Positions 1-5,835 of a DNA stretch of 13,533 nucleotides are shown piece after piece. The DNA comes from TMED8 sp964468005 (GTDB lineage: Bacteria > Pseudomonadota > Alphaproteobacteria > Rhodospirillales > Casp-alpha2). The DNA is taken from positions 1 through 13,533 of the forward strand of contig CAYXUT010000071.1 of NCBI GenBank assembly GCA_964468005.1. The letters run 5' to 3'. Below the pieces are notes generated by a model. The model made no database searches. It was not told the DNA's origin and worked only from the letters and a program-made list of their open reading frames with translations. Numbering within the stretch: position 1 is the first letter of the stretch; every line of letters starts with the position of its first letter. The position numbers and the translations under genes are program-made.

Positions 1-17
1 GAAACGGAAGATCAAAT

Positions 18-296
18 ATGTCGAACAAGCGTCCTAAGCCGGAAGAAATTGTCGGCAAGTTGCGCCAAGTTGAGGTTCTTGTTGGACAGGGCATGAAGCA
101 GATTGGCATAATCCGGGAGATTGGAACTGTTGAGTAGACGTTTTACCGCTGGCGTAAGCAGTATGGCGGCGTGGGAACGGACCAGGTGAAGGAACTCAAA
201 CGTCTTCAAAAAGAGAACGAACGTCTTCGCAGAGCCGTGTCCGATCTCACATTGGATAAACTCATTTTGGGAGAAGCTGCGAAGGGAAACTTCTAA
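18..296 (+). pseudogene. IS3-family (IS407-like) transposase OrfA, broken by an internal stop
   Basis: Reading from the ATG at 18 gives MSNKRPKPEEIVGKLRQVEV and continues in one frame to the TAA at 294-296. The frame is interrupted by a TAG at 135-137, after 39 codons. The C-terminal half contains FYRWRKQYGG, then ENERLRRAVSDLTLDKLIL and EAAKGNF. This is the pattern of the helix-turn-helix plus leucine-zipper OrfA of IS3-family elements, IS407-like subgroup. OrfA normally supplies DNA binding and is joined to OrfB by programmed -1 frameshifting. With the stop in the HTH half, a full OrfA cannot be made without readthrough. The true left end and inverted repeat of the element are not visible, so the element probably starts at or before the window edge. 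The family call is from remembered motifs and not from a search. Confidence 0.85.
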
Positions 297-334
297 GCCC
301 CGCGCGGCGGTGCAACTGCATCGGACTCACTTGA
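290..334 (+). pseudogene. Start of IS3 OrfB of the first element, truncated
   Basis: In the -1 frame overlapping the OrfA stop, the sequence reads LLSPARRRCN and then hits TGA at 332-334. LLSPARRR is the typical opening of IS407-like OrfB, the DDE transposase subunit. Only about a dozen codons remain, so the catalytic domain is gone. Homology to the first element seems to end around 330-345, where the second, different IS3 remnant begins. Confidence 0.6.
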
Positions 335-343
335 CGGCGATCT

Positions 344-424
344 TTCGAGCGTCATCGCAGAACTGTTTCGGATTTGACCCTGAAGAAATTGATTTTATCT
401 GAGGCCGCAAGGGGAAGCTACTAA
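344..424 (+). pseudogene. C-terminal tail of a second, different IS3 OrfA
   Basis: The frame ending at TAA 422-424 reads ERHRRTVSDLTLKKLILSEA then ARGSY. This is a second version of the OrfA tail already seen at 219-296. By my codon-by-codon count the two 78-nt stretches share about two thirds of their bases (53 of 78). They therefore come from two related but distinct elements and are not a recent duplication. Everything upstream of the ERHRR segment in this copy is missing, and an in-frame TGA lies at 332-334. Confidence 0.7.
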
Positions 425-528
425 GCCACGCGCATCATCGTGCTTGCATTGATCAAATTCGTGGTCAGTTGAATGTGTCTGAACGCCTGATCTGCCGGGT
501 ACTTGGTCAACATCGCTCGACCCAGAGG
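418..528 (+). pseudogene. N-terminal fragment of IS3 OrfB (DDE transposase) of the second element
   Basis: Overlapping the OrfA stop in the -1 frame, as is normal for IS3 elements, the sequence reads LLSHAHHRACIDQIRGQLNV, then SERLICRVLGQHRSTQR. The GQHRSTQR motif is characteristic of the start of IS407-like OrfB. Similarity stops at about 528. The next bases, read on the opposite strand, belong to an acyl-CoA dehydrogenase gene, so this is the junction between the element remnant and host DNA. The DDE catalytic core is absent and the fragment cannot be active. Confidence 0.75.
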
Positions 529-700
529 CAATGGCATAGGAACCAAGACCCTTGGAACACACGAAAATTCAGGCGGCATCTTCGGGTGCCAATTCGCCCG
601 TTTCCTCGACCTTGTCTTCGAGCGGCCGCAATTCGCTTTCGATAAACCGGCGGATTGTCAAAATCAGCAGCTTCTGCTCATGGGAAAGCGCAAACCCCAT
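527..700 (-). pseudogene. Acyl-CoA dehydrogenase, N-terminal fragment with premature stop, cut by an IS remnant
   Basis: On the minus strand from ATG 698-700 the sequence reads MGFALSHEQKLLILTIRRFI, then ESELRPLEDKVEETGEL, then APEDAA and TGA (569-571). Beyond the stop the same frame continues with IFVCSKGLGSYAI to about 527. That is the expected continuation in this family (a K-x-LG-x-YAM-like stretch), so TGA probably replaced a CGA Arg codon. After that the sequence becomes IS3 OrfB. Acyl-CoA dehydrogenases are flavoproteins of about 380-400 aa that introduce an alpha-beta double bond into acyl-CoA. Only about 58 codons of the N-terminal helical domain remain, so no activity is expected. 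The ATG overlaps the SDR stop (TAATG), showing that this was the third gene of the operon. The family call rests on the N-terminal motif only. Confidence 0.7.
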
Positions 701-1479
701 TAATAATACCCTTTAGCCCCACCCCCATCGATGGTCAGGCAGGCGCCATGAATATGCCGCGCCGGCGATGAACAGAGATAGGCGACCAACTCGGCCACAT
801 CCTCAGGACGCCCAAGCCTCCGAATTCCCTCGGCAGCAACGGCTTCTTCCGCAACTTGCGCCGCTGTCTTGGATTGCTGCTCGGCCTTGTCGGCAAAAAT
901 TCCATCAAGACGCTCGGTCACCGTCAGCCCCGGATGGATCCAATTGACGTTAACGTCGTCCTGCAGGCCTTTCTCGGCCAGCGCCTTGGAGAAATTTGCC
1001 AGCGCCGCGTTCACGGCACAGCCGACCATAAAGTCAGCGGCGGGGGTGCGGGCAAACCCACCGACGATGTTGATGACCGTACCGTTGCTCACCGTTAGGC
1101 TTGGCCAGAGCAATCGCGCCAATCGGACACCGGCATGAAATTTCAGCGCGAAGCCATCAATCATCTCGTCATCAGGCTGGTCGGGAAATATACCGCCCTT
1201 CGTCGCGCCGGCGGAATGAACAAAGATATCACAGCCGCCGAATAGGTCTAACGCCGCCGTGGCCGCCGCATTACAATTTTCTATGGTCCGCAGGTCAGCC
1301 GCCAAGAAACCGACTTCCGAAGCACCCTCGGCACGCACGGCATCGGCGGCAGCGCTCAGGCGTTCTTCGTTGGATGCCGCCAGAAAGACCCGCGCACCTT
1401 CTTTAGCAAGCTGCTTGGCACAAGCCAAACCGATGCCTTTCGAGCCACCGCTGACAAAAACTGATTTTCCTTCGGACAT
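700..1479 (-). CDS. Atypical short-chain dehydrogenase/reductase (SDR) family protein
   Basis: This is a 259-aa protein starting MSEGKSVFVSGGSKGIG. The ATG at 1477-1479 is preceded by an AGGAG ribosome site and lies 1 bp after the ketopantoate reductase stop, so I prefer it to an upstream in-frame start at 1623. The nucleotide-binding SGGSKGIG loop is at residues 10-17, an ADL motif at 61-63, and the C-terminal IHPGLTVTER and DGGG segments fit the SDR fold. The catalytic region is unusual. Where classical SDRs have Ser and Tyr-xxx-Lys, the sequence reads INIVGGFARTPAADFMVG then CAVNAAL, placing Gly153 and Asn157 at the Tyr and Lys positions. The NNAG motif is HSAG. It may act on a CoA-linked or other substrate by a non-classical mechanism, or be non-catalytic. 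It is operonic with the reductase and the broken acyl-CoA dehydrogenase. The substrate is unknown. Confidence 0.8.
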   Translation of the reverse strand: MSEGKSVFVSGGSKGIGLACAKQLAKEGARVFLAASNEERLSAAADAVRAEGASEVGFLAADLRTIENCNAAATAALDLFGGCDIFVHSAGATKGGIFPDQPDDEMIDGFALKFHAGVRLARLLWPSLTVSNGTVINIVGGFARTPAADFMVGCAVNAALANFSKALAEKGLQDDVNVNWIHPGLTVTERLDGIFADKAEQQSKTAAQVAEEAVAAEGIRRLGRPEDVAELVAYLCSSPARHIHGACLTIDGGGAKGYY

Positions 1480-1480
1480 A

Positions 1481-2431
1481 TTACGAACTCCTCTCCAGAT
1501 AATGGCTTTCGATACCTTTGACCAGCGACGCCAGCGTCTCCAATGTCGGGGTCGGAATATTCTGTTCGCGCGCCAGGTTGATGACCGTGCCGTAGATGTA
1601 ATCGATCTCGGTCTGTCGTTCATTGAGAATGTCGATGCACAGCGACGACTTAGTATCGCCCGTCCCGCCCGGCGTCGTAATGGACCCTAAATTCGCCAAT
1701 GCTTCACTCCGATCTAAGTCAATCCCTTGACTGATTGCCACGGCCAAGGCTTCATCAAGGGCTCTAATACTAGTGGCCTTGAGTTGCGGTATCCGAAGAC
1801 TGTTGGCTGAGTTTAAATTCGTGATTCCCGAAACGGCGCTCATGGCGATATTGCCAAGAAGTTTCTTCCATATCTGACGGCGGATGTTGTCGCTGGCGAG
1901 GGTCTCTAGTCCAGCCTTGGTAAACGTCGCGGCGATCTCCTGGCAACGCTTACTGACACCCCCGCCCATTTCGCCGATGTGGGACGGTACCCGGGAAAAA
2001 TCGCGAACCCGTCCGGGTCCCAGCAGATTACCGGCCATCGCCGTCAATCCACCGATAACATTTGCCTCGCCAAGTTCTTCGGCCAAGGCTTCCTCGTTTC
2101 CGAGACCGTTTTGGAAACTAATGCAAACGGCACCGCGCTCAACGAGATGCCCGACCGCTCGGGCGCCGTCGCGGGTCGCTTGCGACTTACATTGGAATAA
2201 CAAGACATCTGCTCCGTCCACCGATGACGCATCATTGGTCGCCGCCACTTCGACCACGCGCAGTCCGCCGAAACCTTCTACCTGCAGACCATCGAATTGG
2301 ATGGCACGAATATGATCCACGTTGGGGTCATAGAGTGTTACGTCCAAGCCACCTTCCCGGAGAATTGCGCCAAACAAGGCACCCATGCCGCCGGCGCCAA
2401 CGACCATGATTTTCGGATGATCGAAAGACAT
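1481..2431 (-). CDS. Ketopantoate reductase (PanE/ApbA) family protein
   Basis: This is a 316-aa protein, the usual length for 2-dehydropantoate 2-reductases, which use NADPH to reduce 2-dehydropantoate to pantoate in coenzyme A synthesis. It starts MSFDHPKIMVVGAGGMG; the dinucleotide-binding GAGGMG is at residues 12-17. Family positions visible are CKS at 81-83, QNGLGN at 107-112, the WKKLLGN segment at 188-194 with the probable catalytic Lys, and SSLCIDI (262-268) followed by ERQTEID (271-277), which match the conserved Ser, Asp and Glu of the active site. A good ribosome site (GGGGAGGA, four bases before the ATG) supports the start. It is the first gene of a minus-strand operon with an SDR and a former acyl-CoA dehydrogenase. 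That is not a CoA-biosynthesis neighbourhood, so it could be a paralogue acting on another 2-oxo acid. I therefore give no gene symbol. Confidence 0.8.
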   Translation of the reverse strand: MSFDHPKIMVVGAGGMGALFGAILREGGLDVTLYDPNVDHIRAIQFDGLQVEGFGGLRVVEVAATNDASSVDGADVLLFQCKSQATRDGARAVGHLVERGAVCISFQNGLGNEEALAEELGEANVIGGLTAMAGNLLGPGRVRDFSRVPSHIGEMGGGVSKRCQEIAATFTKAGLETLASDNIRRQIWKKLLGNIAMSAVSGITNLNSANSLRIPQLKATSIRALDEALAVAISQGIDLDRSEALANLGSITTPGGTGDTKSSLCIDILNERQTEIDYIYGTVINLAREQNIPTPTLETLASLVKGIESHYLERSS

Positions 2432-2544
2432 TTGTCCTCCCCGCGACGCCCCTCAAATTTTGCCGCTCGAAAAGCGTTCCGAAGTTTGCTCAAGGTCGCA
2501 GGAAAATACATCAATATTCTTAATATGATGCAGCAATAAATGGC

Positions 2545-2568
2545 TTGATATGATAACTGACGCATCAA
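2545..2568. promoter_or_regulatory. Imperfect inverted repeat upstream of the reductase operon (possible operator)
   Basis: TTGAT at 2545-2549 is mirrored by ATCAA at 2564-2568. A second pair, TGATGC (2526-2531) and GCATCA (2562-2567), overlaps it. The site lies about 115-140 bp upstream of the minus-strand reductase start, a plausible place for a regulator. I cannot assign a regulator family, and the inner part of the dyad is not well matched. Confidence 0.25.
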
Positions 2569-2935
2569 ATGAGTTTGGCTATGGACAACGACAAACGCGA
2601 CAACAAGCTCCGGATCATCGATATCGACCCTCGAAATCGTGATGTGCGAAAACGTTCACTTAAACAGAAAACTCATCCTAGCTGGATGGATTTGTAGCTC
2701 TTCAGTTTCAACTATTTATAGGTAACGTTTTAAATTTGCTCATTTATAGTGAGATCGATCTCCTTTGAATGATCCAGTTACCGTATAACGAATGCGAACA
2801 TACAATTCCACTAACTTCATCCCTATCCTGACCAAATATAAAGGACTGTTGCTGATGCATTTTTATGCCGACCAAAGGGATTATTGCTCGGGCGCTCTCT
2901 TTCATCCCATCAGATCAACGTGAACCACATCACAA

Positions 2936-2951
2936 GTGGGCAATTTCCACC
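2936..2951. promoter_or_regulatory. Candidate enhancer (FlbD/ftr-like) for the fliK sigma-54 promoter
   Basis: GTGGGCAATTTCCACC is an imperfect dyad (GTGG and CCAC arms) about 110-125 bp upstream of the -24 element, the usual distance for a sigma-54 activator site. Its reverse complement shares the 11-mer AAATTGCCCAC with a dyad in the fliF leader (10511-10521). In Caulobacter, FlbD binds ftr elements about 100 bp upstream of sigma-54 flagellar promoters and also represses fliF. Assignment to FlbD here is inference from position and sharing only. Confidence 0.35.
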
Positions 2952-3024
2952 ATTTACCTAGTCATTTTTTGCCGCCCTACGTTCCTGTCCCTTTCTTATT
3001 AAATCATTTTTATATTATTTTCTT

Positions 3025-3060
3025 AATTCTTATCAATACCTTACTTGATCATTAAGAATT
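3025..3060. repeat. Inverted repeat abutting the sigma-54 promoter
   Basis: AATTCTTA (3025-3032) and TAAGAATT (3053-3060) are perfect inverted arms. TCAA (3033-3036) and TTGA (3045-3048) can extend the stem with a 4-nt bulge. The IHF-type site lies largely in the left arm and loop. It may be a regulator site, or a by-product of AT-rich bending DNA. Confidence 0.4.
3031..3043 (+). promoter_or_regulatory. IHF-type binding site upstream of fliK
   Basis: TATCAATACCTTA matches the IHF consensus WATCAANNNNTTR at every specified position. It lies between the candidate enhancer and the -24/-12 promoter, roughly 50 bp upstream of the predicted transcription start. This is where IHF bends DNA in Caulobacter sigma-54 flagellar promoters. 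Confidence 0.55.
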
Positions 3061-3075
3061 GGCCCGGCGTTTGCT
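3059..3075 (+). promoter_or_regulatory. Sigma-54 (-24/-12) promoter of the fliK-flgD-flgE operon
   Basis: TTGGCCCGGCGTTTGCT matches the sigma-54 consensus (TGGCACG-N4-TTGC). The invariant GG (3061-3062) and GC (3073-3074) are correctly spaced, and a TTGC -12 element is complete. The one mismatch is C for A in the -24 block. Transcription would begin near 3086, giving a leader of about 36 nt before the fliK ATG. RpoN control is typical of hook genes in alphaproteobacteria such as Caulobacter. Confidence 0.8.
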
Positions 3076-3121
3076 AATTAATATGCGGACTGAAACCGTA
3101 TTTATTGAGGACACCTAGGCC

Positions 3122-5017
3122 ATGAACGAAATGTCGATCAAACCTACGGCAATAGACGATGCATCCCACAGCCACGGCAATCGTGGTAATAAGACCGGCA
3201 AAGCTGCGGCCTTGGCCGCGCTTGTTAGCAGTTTTCAAGAACTGGTTCACAAAGTTGGCACGACCGTCGACACCGGATTGAGTTCAATCTCGGAGCGTCA
3301 GGGAATCTCAGCGGTTTCCGAACCGCGTGACCCCTCGTCCCAGTATGACTACAACCGTGGCAGCCAGCGCGACGATGACGGCAATCATCAGGTCGCACGC
3401 GACAAAGATGATACGCGAGCCAATAGCCGCAATGACGCACCGCGCAACGACCACGGCGAGAACAGCCGCAGAGGATCCGAAGTGGTCGCGCACGACGACC
3501 GTGGAGACATACGTGACCGTGGGGATACGCGTCATGCTGATGACGGGTCTGCCGAGGGAAAAGACTTCAGCGAATCGACAGCTCAGGCCGAACGCCCTCT
3601 AAGCGATGACCGCCGCGACGAAAACCAAGCCAGCAGTGGAGACGACAGCCCGGCCGGTTCGAACAGTTCACAGAGTGGTAATAACGGCCAAAACAACGCC
3701 GCCAACAGCGATGGTAGATCCGCAAAAGATGGATCGCAGAATACTGATGTGGCGCTAGCCGCCGCGCAGGGCGCGGCGCCCGTCCAGGGCCTGGATGCTG
3801 CCCAAATGCTCGCGCAGACGGGCTCCCAAGCTTTAAATGTGGATGGACAGGCCTCTGAGGTCAGCAAAGTGAACGCCACGTCCGGTATGGCTAATGCGAC
3901 TGCGGCGTCAGCCAAGGCGGCCGGTATTCATGCCGCGGCGACGGGCCGTGAACAGACTGTGGGGACCAACGGCCAGATCCAAGCCAATACCGGTGGCCAA
4001 AACCAGAGCCAGATGGAGACCGCAACAAATAACCAGAGGAACATCCAGCAGCAAGCGCAACAGATAGCGAGCACGATGGGGGACAACGCCCGCATGCAAA
4101 TCAACGTCAGTGTGACGGATGAAGCTGAAACACTGACTTCGCGGCCGACCACGACACTGGCAGCCGGCGTCACGTTAGCTGCCGACAGCCGCAGCCAGAC
4201 GCAATCCGGCCAACAACACAACAGCCACTCTGCAGCCCCTGGACAAGCGCAGGCGGCAGCCGCAAACGCAGGCCACACGCTAGGCGGCCAGGCGCAAGGG
4301 AATAATGCCCAAGCCAATGCGCAAGGTGGTCAGGCGCAAGGAAATAATGCTCAAGCCAGTGTGCAAGGTGGCCAGGCGCAAGCCGCCGTACAGGTTGGTG
4401 GCGAAGCCAAAGGGCTGGGCACAACTTCTGGAACAGCGCACGCGGGCAGTGCTTCGGCCTCCACCGGTAGCGGTGAAGGCACCTCCAGCGGTTCGAATAT
4501 CAACGCCAATAGCCAGGCCCAACAAACCCAGCAAGCGCAACAGACCGCCCAAGCCCAACGCAATGGACAGGCCCGTGGCCCGCAATCAGGCCCAACGCCA
4601 GCGGAGCAGGTTTCAGTGCGAATTTCCCGTGCCTTGCAAGCTGGAAATGACCGCATATCCATCCGTCTCAATCCGGCCGATATGGGCCGTGTCGAAGTCA
4701 AGATGGAGCTGGCCAGCGACGGCCGTATGTCTGCGGTTGTGACCGCTGATAACCGTGAAACTCTTGAACTTCTCAAGCGCGATGCCTCCGCGTTGCAAAA
4801 AGCCCTTGAGGAAGGTGGCCTGGACCTCGATTCCGGCAATTTGGCCTTCAATCTCCGCGGTGAAGACGGCCAGACCGCCGACGGCGGTGACGGCAGCGTC
4901 GGCACGCCGGACCTGGAGGAAGAACTCGCTGAACAAACAGTCGACGTTCAACCCGAACTCATCTTGAACCCCGAAGACGTGGTTCTCGGTGAAGGCCGGG
5001 TCGACGTGAAGGCGTAA
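3122..5017 (+). CDS. fliK: Flagellar hook-length control protein FliK
   Basis: This 631-aa protein measures hook length and, with FlhB, switches the flagellar export apparatus from hook to filament substrates. The first ~490 residues are low-complexity and hydrophilic: an Asp/Arg-rich stretch, then a Gln/Ala/Asn/Gly-rich region with 14-residue repeats at 388-424. The folded C-terminal FliK domain (Flg_hook) begins near residue 497 (SVRISRALQAG) and includes IRLNPADMGRVEVKMEL at about 514-530, the family signature LxPxxLGxVEV. Start: ATG 3122 with GAGGA (3107-3111) ten bases upstream, inside the short leader of a sigma-54 promoter. It is first in an operon with flgD (32-bp gap) and flgE. It is longer than E. 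coli FliK (about 400 aa), but FliK length varies widely. Confidence 0.9.
   Translation: MNEMSIKPTAIDDASHSHGNRGNKTGKAAALAALVSSFQELVHKVGTTVDTGLSSISERQGISAVSEPRDPSSQYDYNRGSQRDDDGNHQVARDKDDTRANSRNDAPRNDHGENSRRGSEVVAHDDRGDIRDRGDTRHADDGSAEGKDFSESTAQAERPLSDDRRDENQASSGDDSPAGSNSSQSGNNGQNNAANSDGRSAKDGSQNTDVALAAAQGAAPVQGLDAAQMLAQTGSQALNVDGQASEVSKVNATSGMANATAASAKAAGIHAAATGREQTVGTNGQIQANTGGQNQSQMETATNNQRNIQQQAQQIASTMGDNARMQINVSVTDEAETLTSRPTTTLAAGVTLAADSRSQTQSGQQHNSHSAAPGQAQAAAANAGHTLGGQAQGNNAQANAQGGQAQGNNAQASVQGGQAQAAVQVGGEAKGLGTTSGTAHAGSASASTGSGEGTSSGSNINANSQAQQTQQAQQTAQAQRNGQARGPQSGPTPAEQVSVRISRALQAGNDRISIRLNPADMGRVEVKMELASDGRMSAVVTADNRETLELLKRDASALQKALEEGGLDLDSGNLAFNLRGEDGQTADGGDGSVGTPDLEEELAEQTVDVQPELILNPEDVVLGEGRVDVKA
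4283..4393 (+). repeat. In-frame 42-bp tandem repeats inside fliK
   Basis: Two complete 14-residue units, GGQAQGNNAQANAQ and GGQAQGNNAQASVQ (4283-4324 and 4325-4366), are followed by a partial third, GGQAQAAVQ (4367-4393). The DNA is also closely repeated, with mostly third-position differences. Such a repeat can expand or contract by slippage in 42-bp steps without breaking the frame, changing FliK length. Confidence 0.85.
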
Positions 5018-5049
5018 GCGTCAGTATCGCGACCAAGGAGTTATAGTCC

Positions 5050-5736
5050 ATGTCCATTATCGGCAATGTTGCCAATTCTAGCACAATCGAAGGCTCGCAA
5101 TCATCGCAGGCCGAATCAAAGCTTGCGGACGACCTCAATCAGTTCCTCAACCTTCTAGTTGCGCAGTTGCAGAACCAGGATCCATTGGACCCCTTGGACG
5201 CCAATGAATTTACGTCTCAGTTGGTTCAGTTCGCCAGCGTCGAACAGCAAATTTTCCAGAACTCAAACCTCGAAAAACTGCTGAACCTACAGGAAACCAG
5301 CCAGATTTCGCAGATGGTTGACTTCATCGGCAACCGTATCGAGTTCGCTAGCCAGAAGTTGCCGGTCGAGGACGGCGCAGCAGAGTTTACCTACACCATT
5401 CCTGCGGGCGTCAGGGAGGCGACCATCAACATCGCAAACAGTGCCGGATTGAACGTATTCTACACCGATGGCGATACCAATGCCGGCACCCATACCTTCA
5501 AGTGGAATGGCCTCGACAAGAACGGCCGGCAGGTCCCGGATGGCGTTTACACACTATTGATCAGCGCCAAGGACGCCTTCGATAAACTTGCCGAGATTGA
5601 TTACACGGTATTTGGCACGGTTACGGGCGCCGGCGTTGACAACGGCGAGACCGAACTCTTCATCGGCGACAACCTAGGTGTCGGTGTCGACACCGTTCTA
5701 TCGGTGAAAAAGCCAGCGACAAAGGCAACTGAATAG
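5050..5736 (+). CDS. flgD: Flagellar hook capping/scaffold protein FlgD
   Basis: FlgD forms the cap at the tip of the growing hook and promotes FlgE assembly; it is lost from the finished structure. This 228-aa protein is of normal family length. The conserved N-terminal block is at residues 32-67 (FLNLLVAQLQNQDPL, then DANEFTSQLVQFASVEQQ). The C-terminal part has the expected tudor-like and Ig/FnIII-like domains, with FKWNGLDKNGRQVPDGVYT at 150-168, the FlgD_ig signature. The start is fixed by AAGGAG (5035-5040), nine bases before the ATG. It sits between fliK and flgE, the usual alphaproteobacterial order, and is probably cotranscribed from the sigma-54 promoter before fliK. Confidence 0.95.
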   Translation: MSIIGNVANSSTIEGSQSSQAESKLADDLNQFLNLLVAQLQNQDPLDPLDANEFTSQLVQFASVEQQIFQNSNLEKLLNLQETSQISQMVDFIGNRIEFASQKLPVEDGAAEFTYTIPAGVREATINIANSAGLNVFYTDGDTNAGTHTFKWNGLDKNGRQVPDGVYTLLISAKDAFDKLAEIDYTVFGTVTGAGVDNGETELFIGDNLGVGVDTVLSVKKPATKATE

Positions 5737-5743
5737 GAATTTG

Positions 5744-5772
5744 ATGGCGCCGCCCAATTAACCGGCCGCCAT
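5744..5772 (+). other. Possible hairpin in the flgD-flgE gap
   Basis: ATGGCG (5744-5749) pairs with CGCCAT (5767-5772), and a further CCG/CGG pair is possible with a one-base bulge, leaving a loop around CCCAATTAAC. No T-run follows, so it is not a classical terminator. It could affect mRNA processing or FlgE expression relative to FlgD. Evidence is the base pairing alone. Confidence 0.25.
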
Positions 5773-5822
5773 AGATGAAACGAGATCAAGAATTTGACCG
5801 GTAGCGGAGCCGGGCAAAGGTT

Positions 5823-5830
5823 AAGGAGGA
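5823..5830 (+). promoter_or_regulatory. Strong ribosome binding site that decides the flgE start
   Basis: AAGGAGGA lies five bases before ATG 5836. An alternative in-frame ATG at 5794 has no such site and would add 14 non-conserved residues. The protein from 5836 begins MTLFGSLSSGVSGL, as FlgE proteins do. Confidence 0.85.
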
Positions 5831-5835
5831 AAACC

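Larger units (their letters stand above)
1..530 (+). mobile_element. Nested or adjoining remnants of two IS3-family insertion sequences
   Basis: Two diverged IS3-family remnants lie head to tail. The first (to about 334) has an almost full-length orfA with a stop plus a stub of orfB. The second (from about 344 to 528) has an orfA tail plus the start of orfB. Neither has a transposase catalytic domain. I see no terminal inverted repeats or target-site duplication, consistent with old insertions followed by deletions. The right end interrupts an acyl-CoA dehydrogenase gene near codon 58. The left end of the locus lies outside the window. Confidence 0.75.
2432..3121. other. 690-bp AT-rich divergent spacer between the reductase operon and fliK
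   Basis: No convincing gene is present. The left part holds a dyad near the reductase operon (2545-2568). A 42-codon open frame at 2569-2697 lacks a ribosome site. The middle has a perfect 12-bp palindrome GAGATCGATCTC (2751-2762) and a direct repeat ATTTATAG (2713-2720 and 2742-2749). The right part carries the flagellar promoter: a dyad at 2936-2951, an IHF-type site, and a -24/-12 element, listed separately. The base composition from about 2700 to 3100 is clearly more AT-rich than the flanking genes. Confidence 0.7.

Noticed and set aside
503..703. 66-aa plus-strand open frame
   Set aside because: It runs antisense through the acyl-CoA dehydrogenase fragment and across the IS junction. 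The minus-strand reading has clear family similarity.
1480..1623. Upstream start for the SDR giving an Arg/Trp-rich 48-residue extension
   Set aside because: The extension overlaps the reductase gene, has no family similarity, and the ATG at 1479 has a good AGGAG site.
2569..2697. A 42-codon plus-strand open frame (MSLAMDNDKRDNKLRIIDID...) in the fliK upstream spacer
   Set aside because: No ribosome site before either ATG, no recognised motif, and it lies in AT-rich regulatory DNA. It could be a gene relic, but I cannot support it.
2751..2762. Perfect 12-bp palindrome GAGATCGATCTC
   Set aside because: Short, with no second copy in the window and no link to a nearby start. I could not assign a function.
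4283..4393. Possible CRISPR-like direct repeats
   Set aside because: The repeats are contiguous, in frame and without spacers: a protein repeat in fliK.
3225..4967. Several long antisense and shifted open frames across fliK
   Set aside because: They are shadows of the GC-rich, biased fliK coding sequence, without ribosome sites or family motifs.
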